Assembly (NCBI GenBank): GCA_017882715.1
Contig: JADGOY010000023.1
Coordinates: 1-33,246 of the forward strand
Source of the DNA: Nakamurella sp.
GTDB taxonomy: Bacteria > Actinomycetota > Actinomycetes > Mycobacteriales > Nakamurellaceae
Direction: 5' to 3'
Length of the DNA: 33,246 bases
Shown here: positions 17,654 through 25,129 of the stretch, in pieces
How the letters are laid out: every line of letters begins with the position of its first letter
Position numbering within the stretch: the first letter of the stretch is position 1
The notes under the pieces: model-generated
Seen by the model: only the letters and a program-made list of their open reading frames with translations
The model's database searches: none
What the model was told of the DNA's origin: nothing
Made by a program: the position numbers and the translations under genes

Positions 17654-18116
17654 GTGCAGATCGAGGTTTCTCCGATGTGGTGTGCCCGTGGCGCTACATC
17701 GACAAACGTCGCCTCGAGCAGGCATTCTCGCATCTCGACCACGCCGACGAGATGACGGTCACCAACCGATCGTCCCATCGAGCAGGCCCGGGCGATGAAC
17801 CCCCGGGTGAGCGACGTCATGGCGAGCGTCGGCCTCGATTTCCGGCTCGACATCACCCGGCCCGCCAACACCTTTCGCGCTCACCGGCTGATTCACCACG
17901 CCGCGGACCACGGACTGGCTGGCCCGACAGTTCGGTGTCACCGCTGTTCCGTTCTTTGTCTTCGACCGCACATATGGCATCGCCGGCGCCCAAGAGCCGG
18001 CCGTCTTCACCGAGGTCCTCGCCCGGTCCTCGTCGGATGCGCACCGACTGATCACCGTCGGGTCCGCGGGCGCGTCGTGCGACGACGATGCCTGCGTCGT
18101 CCCGGAGAAGGCGTGA
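17654..18116 (+). pseudogene. DsbA/FrnE-family thioredoxin-fold oxidoreductase relic
   Basis: Three reading frames together spell a FrnE-like protein. GTG 17654 reads QIEV, then a one-base shift leads to SDVVCPWRYIDKRRLEQAFS and HLDHADEMTVTNRS. A second frame from about 17773 reads PIEQARAMNPRVSDVMASVG, LDFRLDITRPANTF and HRLIHHAADHGLAGP. A third from about 17905 reads ARQFGVTAVPFFVFDRTYGI, AGAQEPAVFTEVLAR and ends SCDDDACVVPEKA at a TGA (18114-18116). Compared with the usual 230-240 residues, about 30 residues are missing at the first join and about 60-70 at the second. The active-site CPWCY has become CPWRY, losing the resolving cysteine. The family normally handles dithiol or polyketide isomerisation chemistry; this copy should be dead. 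Confidence 0.85.
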
Positions 18117-18259
18117 TCCCAGCACCCCGACAGCTCCGGGTGGGGACGTTCGACCCTGACGCGACAACCCTCGCGTCGGCACCATCGAGGGAGCGGGCGC
18201 GAGGGGTCGGATCCTCCGACCACGTCGACCGGCTCCAGGGGTGCGGAACAGAGGCGTTG

Positions 18260-18526
18260 ATGATGGGCTACGGCAATGGCGGGGGCTGGATGTGGGCATT
18301 CGGCGGCCTGATGATGTTTGGCGTGCTGGTGCTGATCGTGGTGGTGGTGTGGGCGGTCGTCACCGTCACCAACCGCGCTCACCGCGGACCGTCCGGTACG
18401 GACGCCGGGCTGGCGGCCGATGCCGGCGGTCGCGTCCGTACCAGGCAGATCCTGGACGAGCGCTACGCCCGCGGCGAGCTGGGCACCGAGGAGTACACCG
18501 AACGGCTGCACACCCTGGGGTTGTGA
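18260..18526 (+). CDS. Small membrane protein with SHOCT domain
   Basis: An 88-residue protein beginning MMGYGNGGGWMWAFGG, followed by one hydrophobic segment (LMMFGVLVLIVVVVWAVVTV, about residues 17-36), a basic stop-transfer and a Gly-rich spacer. A C-terminal SHOCT motif follows: TRQILDERYARGELGTEEYT. This TM-plus-SHOCT arrangement is common in actinobacteria. A GAACAGAGG stretch could serve as ribosome site. The function is unknown; such proteins are often found near redox or metal-response genes, which fits only loosely here. Confidence 0.75.
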   Translation: MMGYGNGGGWMWAFGGLMMFGVLVLIVVVVWAVVTVTNRAHRGPSGTDAGLAADAGGRVRTRQILDERYARGELGTEEYTERLHTLGL

Positions 18527-18569
18527 CCCCTGCGTCGGCAGGCCGGGTGATGGTCAAGACACCCGGACG

Positions 18570-18612
18570 GGTGCTAACTGTTTAGCTATCAAACCTGCTA
18601 ATCTGCTAACAA
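18570..18612 (+). promoter_or_regulatory. AT-rich TGCTAA cluster upstream of the ANTAR regulator
   Basis: TGCTAA occurs at 18572, 18596 and 18604, and an inverted TTAGC follows the first to give GCTAACTGTTTAGC. This is the most AT-rich patch in the neighbourhood and lies 60-100 bases ahead of the start at 18671, so it probably holds the promoter, with TAATCT or TATCAA as a possible -10, and perhaps an operator. Confidence 0.35.
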
Positions 18613-18670
18613 GCGTGGCGATCGTACCTGCGGTCGCCGGACGCGCCTCGCACACGAGGTGAGGGGAACC

Positions 18671-19285
18671 ATGAGCGCCGCAGAGAAGTTGCGATCCGAG
18701 GTGACCAAGCGCCGGGTGCTGATCGCGGACGATGACGCCCTGATCAGGATGGATCTCGCAGAGATGCTCGTCGAGGAGGGGTTCGAGGTTGTGGGGCAGT
18801 CCGGCGACGGCGAGCGGGCCGCGTCCCTGGCCGTCGAGCTCCGACCGGATCTGGTGATCCTGGATGTCAAGATGCCCGGCAAGGACGGCATCCAGGTGGC
18901 AGCCGAGATCGCGGACCAGCAGATTGCGCCGGTGATCATCCTGACCGCGTATTCCGACCGGGACCTGATCCGCCGGGCGCTCGATGCAGGTGCCATGACC
19001 TACCTGGCGAAACCGTTCTCCAAGGAGACGTTGCTGCCCGCGATCGAGTTGGCGGCCGCCCGGTACGCGGAAGCCTGCTCGCTGCGCGCGGAGATCGCCG
19101 ATGCGAACGAGCGCCTGCAGGCCCGCAAGGTCATCGACCGAGCCAAGGGAATGCTGATGACCCAGGCGAGTATGACCGAGGACCAGGCCTTTCGATGGCT
19201 GCAGCGGACCGCGATGGACCGCCGGACGTCGATGGACACGGTCGCCCGAGAGGTGATCGAACGCCCACTGGCAAGCGCCAGTTGA
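18671..19285 (+). CDS. pdtaR: ANTAR-domain response regulator (PdtaR-like antiterminator)
   Basis: A 204-residue two-domain protein. ATG 18671 follows GAGGGGAACC. The receiver domain has acidic pocket Asp20-22 (LIADDDALIRMDL), phospho-acceptor Asp65 (VILDVKMPG), Thr92 (ILTAYSD) and Lys114 (YLAKPF). The C-terminal ANTAR domain (about 140-204) reads RLQARKVIDRAKGMLM, MTEDQAFRWLQRTAMDRR and MDTVAREVIE, including the conserved A-K-G-x-L-M core that binds paired RNA hexaloops to prevent transcription termination. It is the length and layout of mycobacterial PdtaR (Rv1626), normally phosphorylated by the PdtaS kinase, which is not in this window. A downstream gene 44 bases away on the same strand may be co-transcribed. 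Confidence 0.88.
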   Translation: MSAAEKLRSEVTKRRVLIADDDALIRMDLAEMLVEEGFEVVGQSGDGERAASLAVELRPDLVILDVKMPGKDGIQVAAEIADQQIAPVIILTAYSDRDLIRRALDAGAMTYLAKPFSKETLLPAIELAAARYAEACSLRAEIADANERLQARKVIDRAKGMLMTQASMTEDQAFRWLQRTAMDRRTSMDTVAREVIERPLASAS

Positions 19286-19329
19286 CCACCCTGGCGCGAT
19301 GTCGTGTTGCTACGGAAAGGACGGGTCTG

Positions 19330-19875
19330 ATGACGCTCGAGCAGATTCGAGTTCAAGAGGCGCTTCGCGCACTGCCGTCCGCCGGCTGGATCGGCCGCCG
19401 CGATCGCGCCGTGCTCGTGCTCGCGCACATGGCCGGTCTGCCGGAGGAAGTCATTGCGCGATTGACGGCGGCGGACGTAATGATCGGGGAGGGGGTGGCC
19501 ACCATCACAGCACCCACCGGCGTGATCACACTCGCGGCTTCCGGCGACGCTTTGATTTGCGCCCCCTGTGCCCTCGCCCGGTGGCTGCACGTGTTGAACA
19601 TGACCGCCGTGTACCCGGATCGTTGTGTCATCGACGCCGTGATCGCCCGCGGCGCACCGCTATCCGCCAACTCGCCGCACCTGTGTGAGGGAACATATCC
19701 GGCTTCCGACAGCACCGGCCAACTTCTCCTGCTACCGCCGATCGACCGCTGGGGATTGATTTCCGCGATCAGCGCCCAGCGCTCGCCGCGGGACGGTCCC
19801 CCGGCAACCGCCCTCGGTCACGCCAAACCCCGCCTTCACCGCCCGCTGGGTGCGCGAAACATGTTGGGCCGCTAG
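19330..19875 (+). CDS. Hypothetical protein resembling a degenerate tyrosine-recombinase fragment
   Basis: A 181-residue protein. ATG 19330 has GGAAAGGA about 9 bases ahead. The stretch IGRRDRAVLVLAHMAGLPEE, VIARLTAADV, followed after a beta region by CAPCALARWLHVL, follows the order of the integrase catalytic core: box-I type LRDRAVLxLxxxxGLRxxEL, beta hairpin, then the C-P-x-x-A-L-x-x-W-L turn. The catalytic Arg of box I is replaced by Pro (GLPEEV). The second half, with the H-x-x-R and Tyr motifs, is not recognisable, and the C-terminus is Pro/Arg-rich. I infer a non-catalytic integrase-like DNA-binding protein. It could equally be a helical protein that only resembles this pattern. Confidence 0.55.
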   Translation: MTLEQIRVQEALRALPSAGWIGRRDRAVLVLAHMAGLPEEVIARLTAADVMIGEGVATITAPTGVITLAASGDALICAPCALARWLHVLNMTAVYPDRCVIDAVIARGAPLSANSPHLCEGTYPASDSTGQLLLLPPIDRWGLISAISAQRSPRDGPPATALGHAKPRLHRPLGARNMLGR

Positions 19876-20290
19876 CGATCACGGAGACTGCCTACCTCGG
19901 ACCAGCCGCCCCCGCTGTTTCCGCACCCGGACCGGCACCCACACCGCCCACGGTCATCACGGCCGTCAGCTTCCACCGCCCGGGCGTCTCGCTGTCCGGC
20001 GCGGTCAGTACCTCCCGTCCCCTGGGCTGCGATCGACACCGGCTCCCATTCGCGCCAGGTGGCGGGTCGGTACTCGTAGTCCCTGGTCGCCACTGCCGGG
20101 GGCCCGCCGCCGATGAAGATCCGCAGCGGAGGCCGGTCCGCATCGTCCGCGTCGACGAGAGGCCACCGACACCACCGGCATCAGCGGCATCAGCGGCTAT
20201 GCCCAAAGACCCCCAGCCAGCCGGACATGACCGGAGTCGCGCGGTACACCCCGGACCTACCCCGGACCCGATTCTGGTAGCGCTGCGTGC
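19876..20290 (-). other. Gap with possible decayed minus-strand gene
   Basis: No intact gene is seen. On the minus strand one frame reads PAVATRDYEYRPATWREWEP (about 20100-20040) and an adjacent frame reads LTAPDSETPGRWKLTAVMTV (about 20010-19950). These look like consecutive parts of one beta-rich protein split by a frame change near 20010-20030. I do not recognise a family. Confidence 0.3.
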
Positions 20291-21217
20291 TCAGTCCAGC
20301 CACGGCAATCCCAGTACCGACGAAATAGTCCGGACCACGCCGTTCTCACTATTGGGCGGCGCGACATACCGCGCGCGCTCGCGCAGCAGCGGGTGGGCGT
20401 TGTCCATGGCGAACGAGTAATCGGCGGCGTCCATCATTTCCATATCGTTGAGGAAATCGCCGAACACCATTGTCTGCGCGGGCGTGATGTCAAAGGCGTC
20501 CTGCAGGTGCCGAATGGCCCGCCCCTTGTTCGCGGTCCGGCTGGTGACATCCACCCAATGCGCGCCCGAGACCGCCACCATGTGCGTCTCATGGAACCCG
20601 GAAAGACCTGGCGCGGTGGTGTGCTCGGCGGATCCGAAATCGAACACCGAGACCTTCAGCACATCGTCGTCAGACACCTGCAGGAGGTCGTCGACCACCT
20701 GGAGCCGGGCGTAGTACTGATCGACCTCGGCGCGGAACAGCGGGTCAGCGCGCTCGATGTACGCCGAACGCTTCCCGCAGACGACGACACCTGAGTCGCC
20801 CCCCGCCGCCACGGTTTCCCGCATGGCGATGACCAGCCGGCGCGCGTCCGCCAGTTCCAGGCAGTCCGAGCTCACCTCTCTACCCTGCCGAACGACGTAG
20901 GTCCCGTTCTCGGCGATGAAGACGATCTCGTCGGCGATGTCGTCGAAGCGTTCCAGCAGGTTGTAGTACTGGCGCCCACTGGCCGGGCAGAAAAGGACAC
21001 CCCTTCGGTTCAGCTCGTGCACCAACGGCCAGAAATGGTCGTGCAACTCGTGCTCGTCGTCCAGCAGCGTGCCGTCCAGGTCAGCAGCGATCAGCCGGAT
21101 GTCCGGACGGGGGTCGAAGACGGGTGCCTGCACCCTGGAGGTTCCGCTCTCGACCGGCGCGGTCGTCTCCGACCGTTTCGTGGGCAGATCCGGCTCGCCG
21201 CGATCCAAGGTCGGCAC
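20291..21217 (-). CDS. HAD-superfamily hydrolase, Cof type
   Basis: A 308-residue protein; GTG 21217 has AGGAG five bases upstream. All four HAD motifs are present: I DLDGT (residues 46-50, nucleophile Asp46), II CPASGRQ (Ser80), III the Lys in TANKGRAIRHL, and IV FGDFLNDMEMM. The insertion between motifs II and III is the C2-type cap of the Cof/YbiV group. Members dephosphorylate sugar phosphates, FMN or similar small molecules. The first about 38 residues are an unstructured extension (PDLPTKRSETTAPVESG), unusual but not alarming. It is downstream of hutI on the same strand with a 107-base gap, so it may or may not be read from the hut transcript. Confidence 0.85.
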   Translation of the reverse strand: MPTLDRGEPDLPTKRSETTAPVESGTSRVQAPVFDPRPDIRLIAADLDGTLLDDEHELHDHFWPLVHELNRRGVLFCPASGRQYYNLLERFDDIADEIVFIAENGTYVVRQGREVSSDCLELADARRLVIAMRETVAAGGDSGVVVCGKRSAYIERADPLFRAEVDQYYARLQVVDDLLQVSDDDVLKVSVFDFGSAEHTTAPGLSGFHETHMVAVSGAHWVDVTSRTANKGRAIRHLQDAFDITPAQTMVFGDFLNDMEMMDAADYSFAMDNAHPLLRERARYVAPPNSENGVVRTISSVLGLPWLD

Positions 21218-21275
21218 GGTGACTCCTGTCGTCGGGCAGTCGCCGCCGGTGGCGGGCAGCAGGTGGATTGTGCCG

Positions 21276-21329
21276 CGTCCCGGCTACAGGTTTCACCGCC
21301 GGCCTGCCGGGTAGGACGTCCCGGCTACA
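21276..21329. repeat. 13-bp direct repeat around the hutI stop codon
   Basis: CGTCCCGGCTACA occurs at 21276-21288 and again at 21317-21329, the second copy containing the hutI stop. The 28 bases between are GC-rich (CACCGCCGGCCTGCCGG). This could be a slippage or recombination trace; no function is seen. Confidence 0.6.
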
Positions 21330-22518
21330 CCACCCGCACGCCGCGCCGGAACACCGCGTACGTCAGCGGCACCCCTGGCCGGTAGGCCAGGTAGTCGTGG
21401 CTCGGCGCGTCCAACACGTGCAGATCCCCCCGCGCCCCCACCGTGAGCACCCCGACGTCGTGCCGACGCAGCGCGCGGGCGCCGCCCGCCGTCGCCGCGT
21501 ACACCGCCTCATCCGGGGTCAGCCCGCACAGCAGCACGCCGAGCGCGACCACCAGATTCATCGACGAGGTGTAGGACGAGCCGGGGTTGCAGTTCGACGC
21601 CAGTGCGATCTTGGCTCGCGCGTCGGCCAGCAGCCGACCAGGTGCGGCGGGCTGACGGGTGGACAGGTCGCAGGCAGGGAGCAAGGTGGCCACCGTGTCC
21701 GACCCGACCAGCGCATCGACGTCCTCGCGGGTCAGGTGTGTGCAGTGATCCACCGACGCCGCTCCGGCGTCCACGGCGATCCGCACACCAAGGCCCGGCC
21801 CGAGCTGGTTGCCGTGCAGCCGCAGCCCGAGCCCCTTGCGCTGCCCGGCGGCGAGCACCCGGCGCGATTGGGCGCCGTCGAAAGCGCCCTCCTCGCAGAA
21901 CACGTCGATCCAACTCACCAGCGGGGCCACCGCATCCAGCATCGGCCCACACACCAGATCCACGTAGCCATCGGGATCCCGCGCGTACTCCGGTGGAACG
22001 ACATGCGCGCCCAGGAAGGTGATCTCGTCGAATCCGGCGGCCTGAGCGGTCCTGGCGGACCGGACCTCGTCGGGCACGGTCAGCCCGTATCCGGTCTTGG
22101 TCTCCATGCAGGTGGTTCCGCCGGCGATCATCTCGGCGCGGTGGCGTCGGGCGATGGCCAGCAACTCCGGGTCGTCCGCCGCCCGGGTGGCCGACACCGT
22201 CGAAACAATTCCGCCTGCGCTGTACGGCGTCCCGGACATCCTTGCGGAGAACTCCGCGGCCCGATCACCGGCGAAGACCATGTGCGAGTGCGAATCCACC
22301 CAACCCGGCAGCACAGTGCGGCCGTCCACGTCGACCGCGGCATCGGCGGCGGGCGCTGACTGCGCGGCGCCGATCCAGGCGATACGGCCGTCCTCCACCA
22401 CCACCGCCGCATCGCGCAGCCGACCCGTCAGGCCCGGACCGGCGGCCGGGTCGTTCGTCACCAATCCCGAAATCCCCTGCACCAGAATGGACTTCGGGTG
22501 GACCATTGGTTCGGACAT
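21325..22518 (-). CDS. hutI: Imidazolonepropionase
   Basis: A 397-residue amidohydrolase that converts imidazolone propionate to N-formimino-L-glutamate. ATG 22518 is selected because GAGGGAGGGGG precedes it. Metal and substrate motifs: DSHSHMVFAGDR (His77, His79), GGTTCMETKTGYGL, LRLHGNQLGPG, VDHCTHLTREDV. The late metal-site motif, which in characterised HutI reads T-D-x-N-P-G, is ALASNCNPGSS here: position 309 is Asn instead of Asp. It is the last gene of the hut operon, 41 bases after hutF. In-frame sequence upstream of 22518 is antisense shadow of hutF. Confidence 0.92.
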   Translation of the reverse strand: MSEPMVHPKSILVQGISGLVTNDPAAGPGLTGRLRDAAVVVEDGRIAWIGAAQSAPAADAAVDVDGRTVLPGWVDSHSHMVFAGDRAAEFSARMSGTPYSAGGIVSTVSATRAADDPELLAIARRHRAEMIAGGTTCMETKTGYGLTVPDEVRSARTAQAAGFDEITFLGAHVVPPEYARDPDGYVDLVCGPMLDAVAPLVSWIDVFCEEGAFDGAQSRRVLAAGQRKGLGLRLHGNQLGPGLGVRIAVDAGAASVDHCTHLTREDVDALVGSDTVATLLPACDLSTRQPAAPGRLLADARAKIALASNCNPGSSYTSSMNLVVALGVLLCGLTPDEAVYAATAGGARALRRHDVGVLTVGARGDLHVLDAPSHDYLAYRPGVPLTYAVFRRGVRVV

Positions 22519-22559
22519 ACCGCCCCCTCCCTCGTGCTGCTCGCTGGACTCGCCCGGCG

Positions 22560-23900
22560 TCACCGCCAAGCCCGCTCGATCGCCGCGCCCAGCAGGGGAC
22601 CCGGATCGCCGTACGTCAGATGGTTCCCCGAACGGACCCGCACCACACCGCCGACGATCACGGTCCGCACGTCCGCCGCCGATGCGCACATCACCAGCTG
22701 TTCCGGCTGCGCCCCAGCCGTCCGGGCGCTGTCTGCGCGGATCGCCACGAAATCCGCGGGTGCGCCCACCTCCAGCCGACCGCCAGGCGAGCCGATCGCC
22801 GCATGCGACTCGCGCGTCGCTGCGCCCCACAGCCTCGCCGGGCTGAACACCCCGCGCTGCCCGACGGCCACCCGTTCGCCGTACTCCAGCCCGCGCGCCT
22901 GCGCCAGTGGGTCGATGACGACATGCTGGTCACCGCCCAGGGCGAGCCGGGCGCCGGCGGTGGCCAGTGCGGCGGCCGGCGGTAGGCCGTCGGCGAGGTC
23001 GGCCTCCGTCGTCGGGCAGATGACAACGAAGCACTCGTGCCGGCCGATGATCTCGATGTCGGCGAGGGTCAGGTGGATGGCATGCACCAATGCCGTCGAA
23101 GGGCCGAGCATGCCTGCGTCGGCGAGCAATTGGGTCGGTGTCAGGCCGGTCGCGGCCAGCGCGGCGTCGTTCTCGGCGGGTTGTTCGGACAGGTGCACGT
23201 GCAGCGGCCCGCCGTTCGCGGCGGCGGCCACCATCGGGAGATCGCGCACCGGGACTGCCCGCACCGAATGCGCGGCCACCCCGACCCGCAGGCCGGGCCG
23301 CGCCACGTCACGCAGTTGGTCCACCCTTTCCCGCCACGCCTGCACCGAGCCGTCCGAGAACCGTTGTTGGACAGCTGACAACGGTGTGGCGAAGCCGCCC
23401 GCGAGGTAGGCCACGTCCAGCAGTGTCAGCGCGATCCCGGCTTCCTGCGCGGCGTCGGCCAGCGCCAGACCCATCGCGTTCGGGTCTGCATAGCGGCCGC
23501 CGCCCGGCTGGTGGTGCAGGTAATGGAATTCCCCGGCTGCGGTGTAGCCGGCGCACAGCAGCTCGAGGTAAGTGGCAAACGCCAACTCCCGCAACGTCTC
23601 CGGATCCAACCGGTCGGCCAGCCGGTACATCAGGTCGCGCCAGGTCCAGAACGTGCCACCACCGTCGTGGGTGCGGCCGCGCAACCCCCGGTGAAACACG
23701 TGCGAATGGGCGTCGGCGAAGCCCGGGACAACCAGGCCGGGCAGGTCCTCGACGGTGTCACCCGGCACAGTCGGGGCGCCGGCGTCGGACACCGACACGA
23801 TCATCCCGCCGGCCGAGCGGATCTCCACGTCCCGGCGAACCGCACCGTCGATCCGTGCCGCCTCGCACCGGAACACCGCGCCAGGTCGGTTCGGCCTCAC
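22560..23900 (-). CDS. hutF: Formimidoylglutamate deiminase
   Basis: A 446-residue amidohydrolase that turns N-formimino-L-glutamate into N-formyl-L-glutamate and ammonia. GTG 23900 overlaps the stop of the preceding amidohydrolase gene (GTGA), implying coupled translation. Motifs: DAHSHVFHRGLRG (His65, His67), HVHLSEQPAENDA, VHAIHLTLADI, CPTTEADLADGLPP and LALGGDQHVVIDP; the last two are typical of HutF rather than of guanine deaminases. Presence of HutF means the pathway passes through formylglutamate rather than directly to formamide and glutamate, and a deformylase is then required. Confidence 0.9.
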   Translation of the reverse strand: MRPNRPGAVFRCEAARIDGAVRRDVEIRSAGGMIVSVSDAGAPTVPGDTVEDLPGLVVPGFADAHSHVFHRGLRGRTHDGGGTFWTWRDLMYRLADRLDPETLRELAFATYLELLCAGYTAAGEFHYLHHQPGGGRYADPNAMGLALADAAQEAGIALTLLDVAYLAGGFATPLSAVQQRFSDGSVQAWRERVDQLRDVARPGLRVGVAAHSVRAVPVRDLPMVAAAANGGPLHVHLSEQPAENDAALAATGLTPTQLLADAGMLGPSTALVHAIHLTLADIEIIGRHECFVVICPTTEADLADGLPPAAALATAGARLALGGDQHVVIDPLAQARGLEYGERVAVGQRGVFSPARLWGAATRESHAAIGSPGGRLEVGAPADFVAIRADSARTAGAQPEQLVMCASAADVRTVIVGGVVRVRSGNHLTYGDPGPLLGAAIERAWR

Positions 23901-25129
23901 TTCACCAGTTCTTCCAGCACGTCGGCCAGCGCGTCGACGCCGATCACGCAGTCGGCCACGTCCGCGTGTTCCTCCGGCGCGTGCGAGATGCCGGAGTTGT
24001 TGCGCACGAACAGCATTGCGGTCGGTACGTGCGGAGCCAGGATCCCGGCGTCATGTCCGGCACCGGTCGGAATCACCGGAACGTCCAGCAACGCCGACAG
24101 TTGCAGCCCGAGTCCGGCGTCCAGCACCACCCGATCGGACATCGACTCCCGTTGCACCACCACGGCGCAGCCCTCGGCCGCGGCCTCCTGCCGGACGGCC
24201 GACACGATCGCGTCGACCAGCGTCGCGGTGACGACAGCCGACTCGTGCCGGGCGTCGAGCCAGAACTGCACGGACGAGGCGATGACGTTGGTGCCTCCCG
24301 GGATGGGGTGGATCCGCCCGACGGTGGCCACCGCGCCCGGGAAGTTGGCGATCTCCCGGCGGGCCGCCAGCACGCCGGCCGCCGCGGGAATCATCGGGTC
24401 GTGACGGTCGGTCCACCGGGTGGTGCCGGCATGGTTGCCCTGGCCGGTCACGGTGATCCGCCAGCGGCCGTGGGCGACGATCTCCGAGCCGATCCCGACC
24501 ACTGCGGCCGGGTCGGCCGCGGTCAGCAACCGGCCCTGCTCGATGTGCAGCTCGACGAACGTGCCGACGGAGGCCAGCCGGGCCGGATCCGGACCCATCC
24601 CCGACGGGTCCAGACCGCTTCGCTTGGCCGCGTCGGCCAGCGACACGCCATCCGGGTCGTGCAGCCGGCGGGCGTGGTCCGGGTCCACGGTGCCGGTCAT
24701 CAGCCGAGAACCCAGGCAGGGCAGGCCGAATCGCCCGCCCTCCTCCTCCAGGAAACAGGCCACCGCCACCGGCCGTGCGGGGGTGACGCCGCGCAACTTC
24801 AGCTCGTCGATGGCCAGCAGCCCGGAGATCACGCCGAGCGGGCCGTCGAACGCTCCCCCGCCGGGCACCGAGTCCAGGTGCGAACCCGTCACCACCGAAT
24901 CCGGGCCGGGCTCGCCCCACCACGCCCAGACGTTGCCGTTGCGGTCGTTCTCCACGTCCAGACCGCGCCGGGTGGCCTGTTCGGTGAACCACTGCCGGAG
25001 CTGCACGTCCGCGTCGTCGAATCCGTGACGGGAGTAGCCACCCCACCGGTGGTCGCGGCCCACCCCGGCCAGGTCCGCCCAGGCGGAGCGGAACCGGGTG
25101 CCGTCGGCGGGCGGTAGACCGAATTTCAT
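23897..25129 (-). CDS. M20-family amidohydrolase (allantoate/N-carbamoyl amino acid hydrolase type)
   Basis: A 410-residue dimetal hydrolase. The ATG at 25129 overlaps the hutU stop (ATGA) and its own stop overlaps the hutF start, so it is locked inside the operon. Metal motifs: [20 protein letters not shown] (His, Asp), [20 protein letters not shown] (Glu pair), [10 protein letters not shown] (His), and near the end [14 protein letters not shown] (His). A small lid/dimerisation domain ([11 protein letters not shown]) lies in the middle. The family hydrolyses ureido or amide groups of N-carbamoyl amino acids and allantoate. Its position between hutU and hutF suggests it removes the formyl group from N-formylglutamate in place of HutG; this is inference from context. 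Confidence 0.85.
   Translation of the reverse strand: MKFGLPPADGTRFRSAWADLAGVGRDHRWGGYSRHGFDDADVQLRQWFTEQATRRGLDVENDRNGNVWAWWGEPGPDSVVTGSHLDSVPGGGAFDGPLGVISGLLAIDELKLRGVTPARPVAVACFLEEEGGRFGLPCLGSRLMTGTVDPDHARRLHDPDGVSLADAAKRSGLDPSGMGPDPARLASVGTFVELHIEQGRLLTAADPAAVVGIGSEIVAHGRWRITVTGQGNHAGTTRWTDRHDPMIPAAAGVLAARREIANFPGAVATVGRIHPIPGGTNVIASSVQFWLDARHESAVVTATLVDAIVSAVRQEAAAEGCAVVVQRESMSDRVVLDAGLGLQLSALLDVPVIPTGAGHDAGILAPHVPTAMLFVRNNSGISHAPEEHADVADCVIGVDALADVLEELVK

Noticed and set aside
22519-22830. In-frame N-terminal extension of HutI
   Set aside because: It is shadow of hutF; a strong ribosome site and the normal HutI N-terminus are at 22518.
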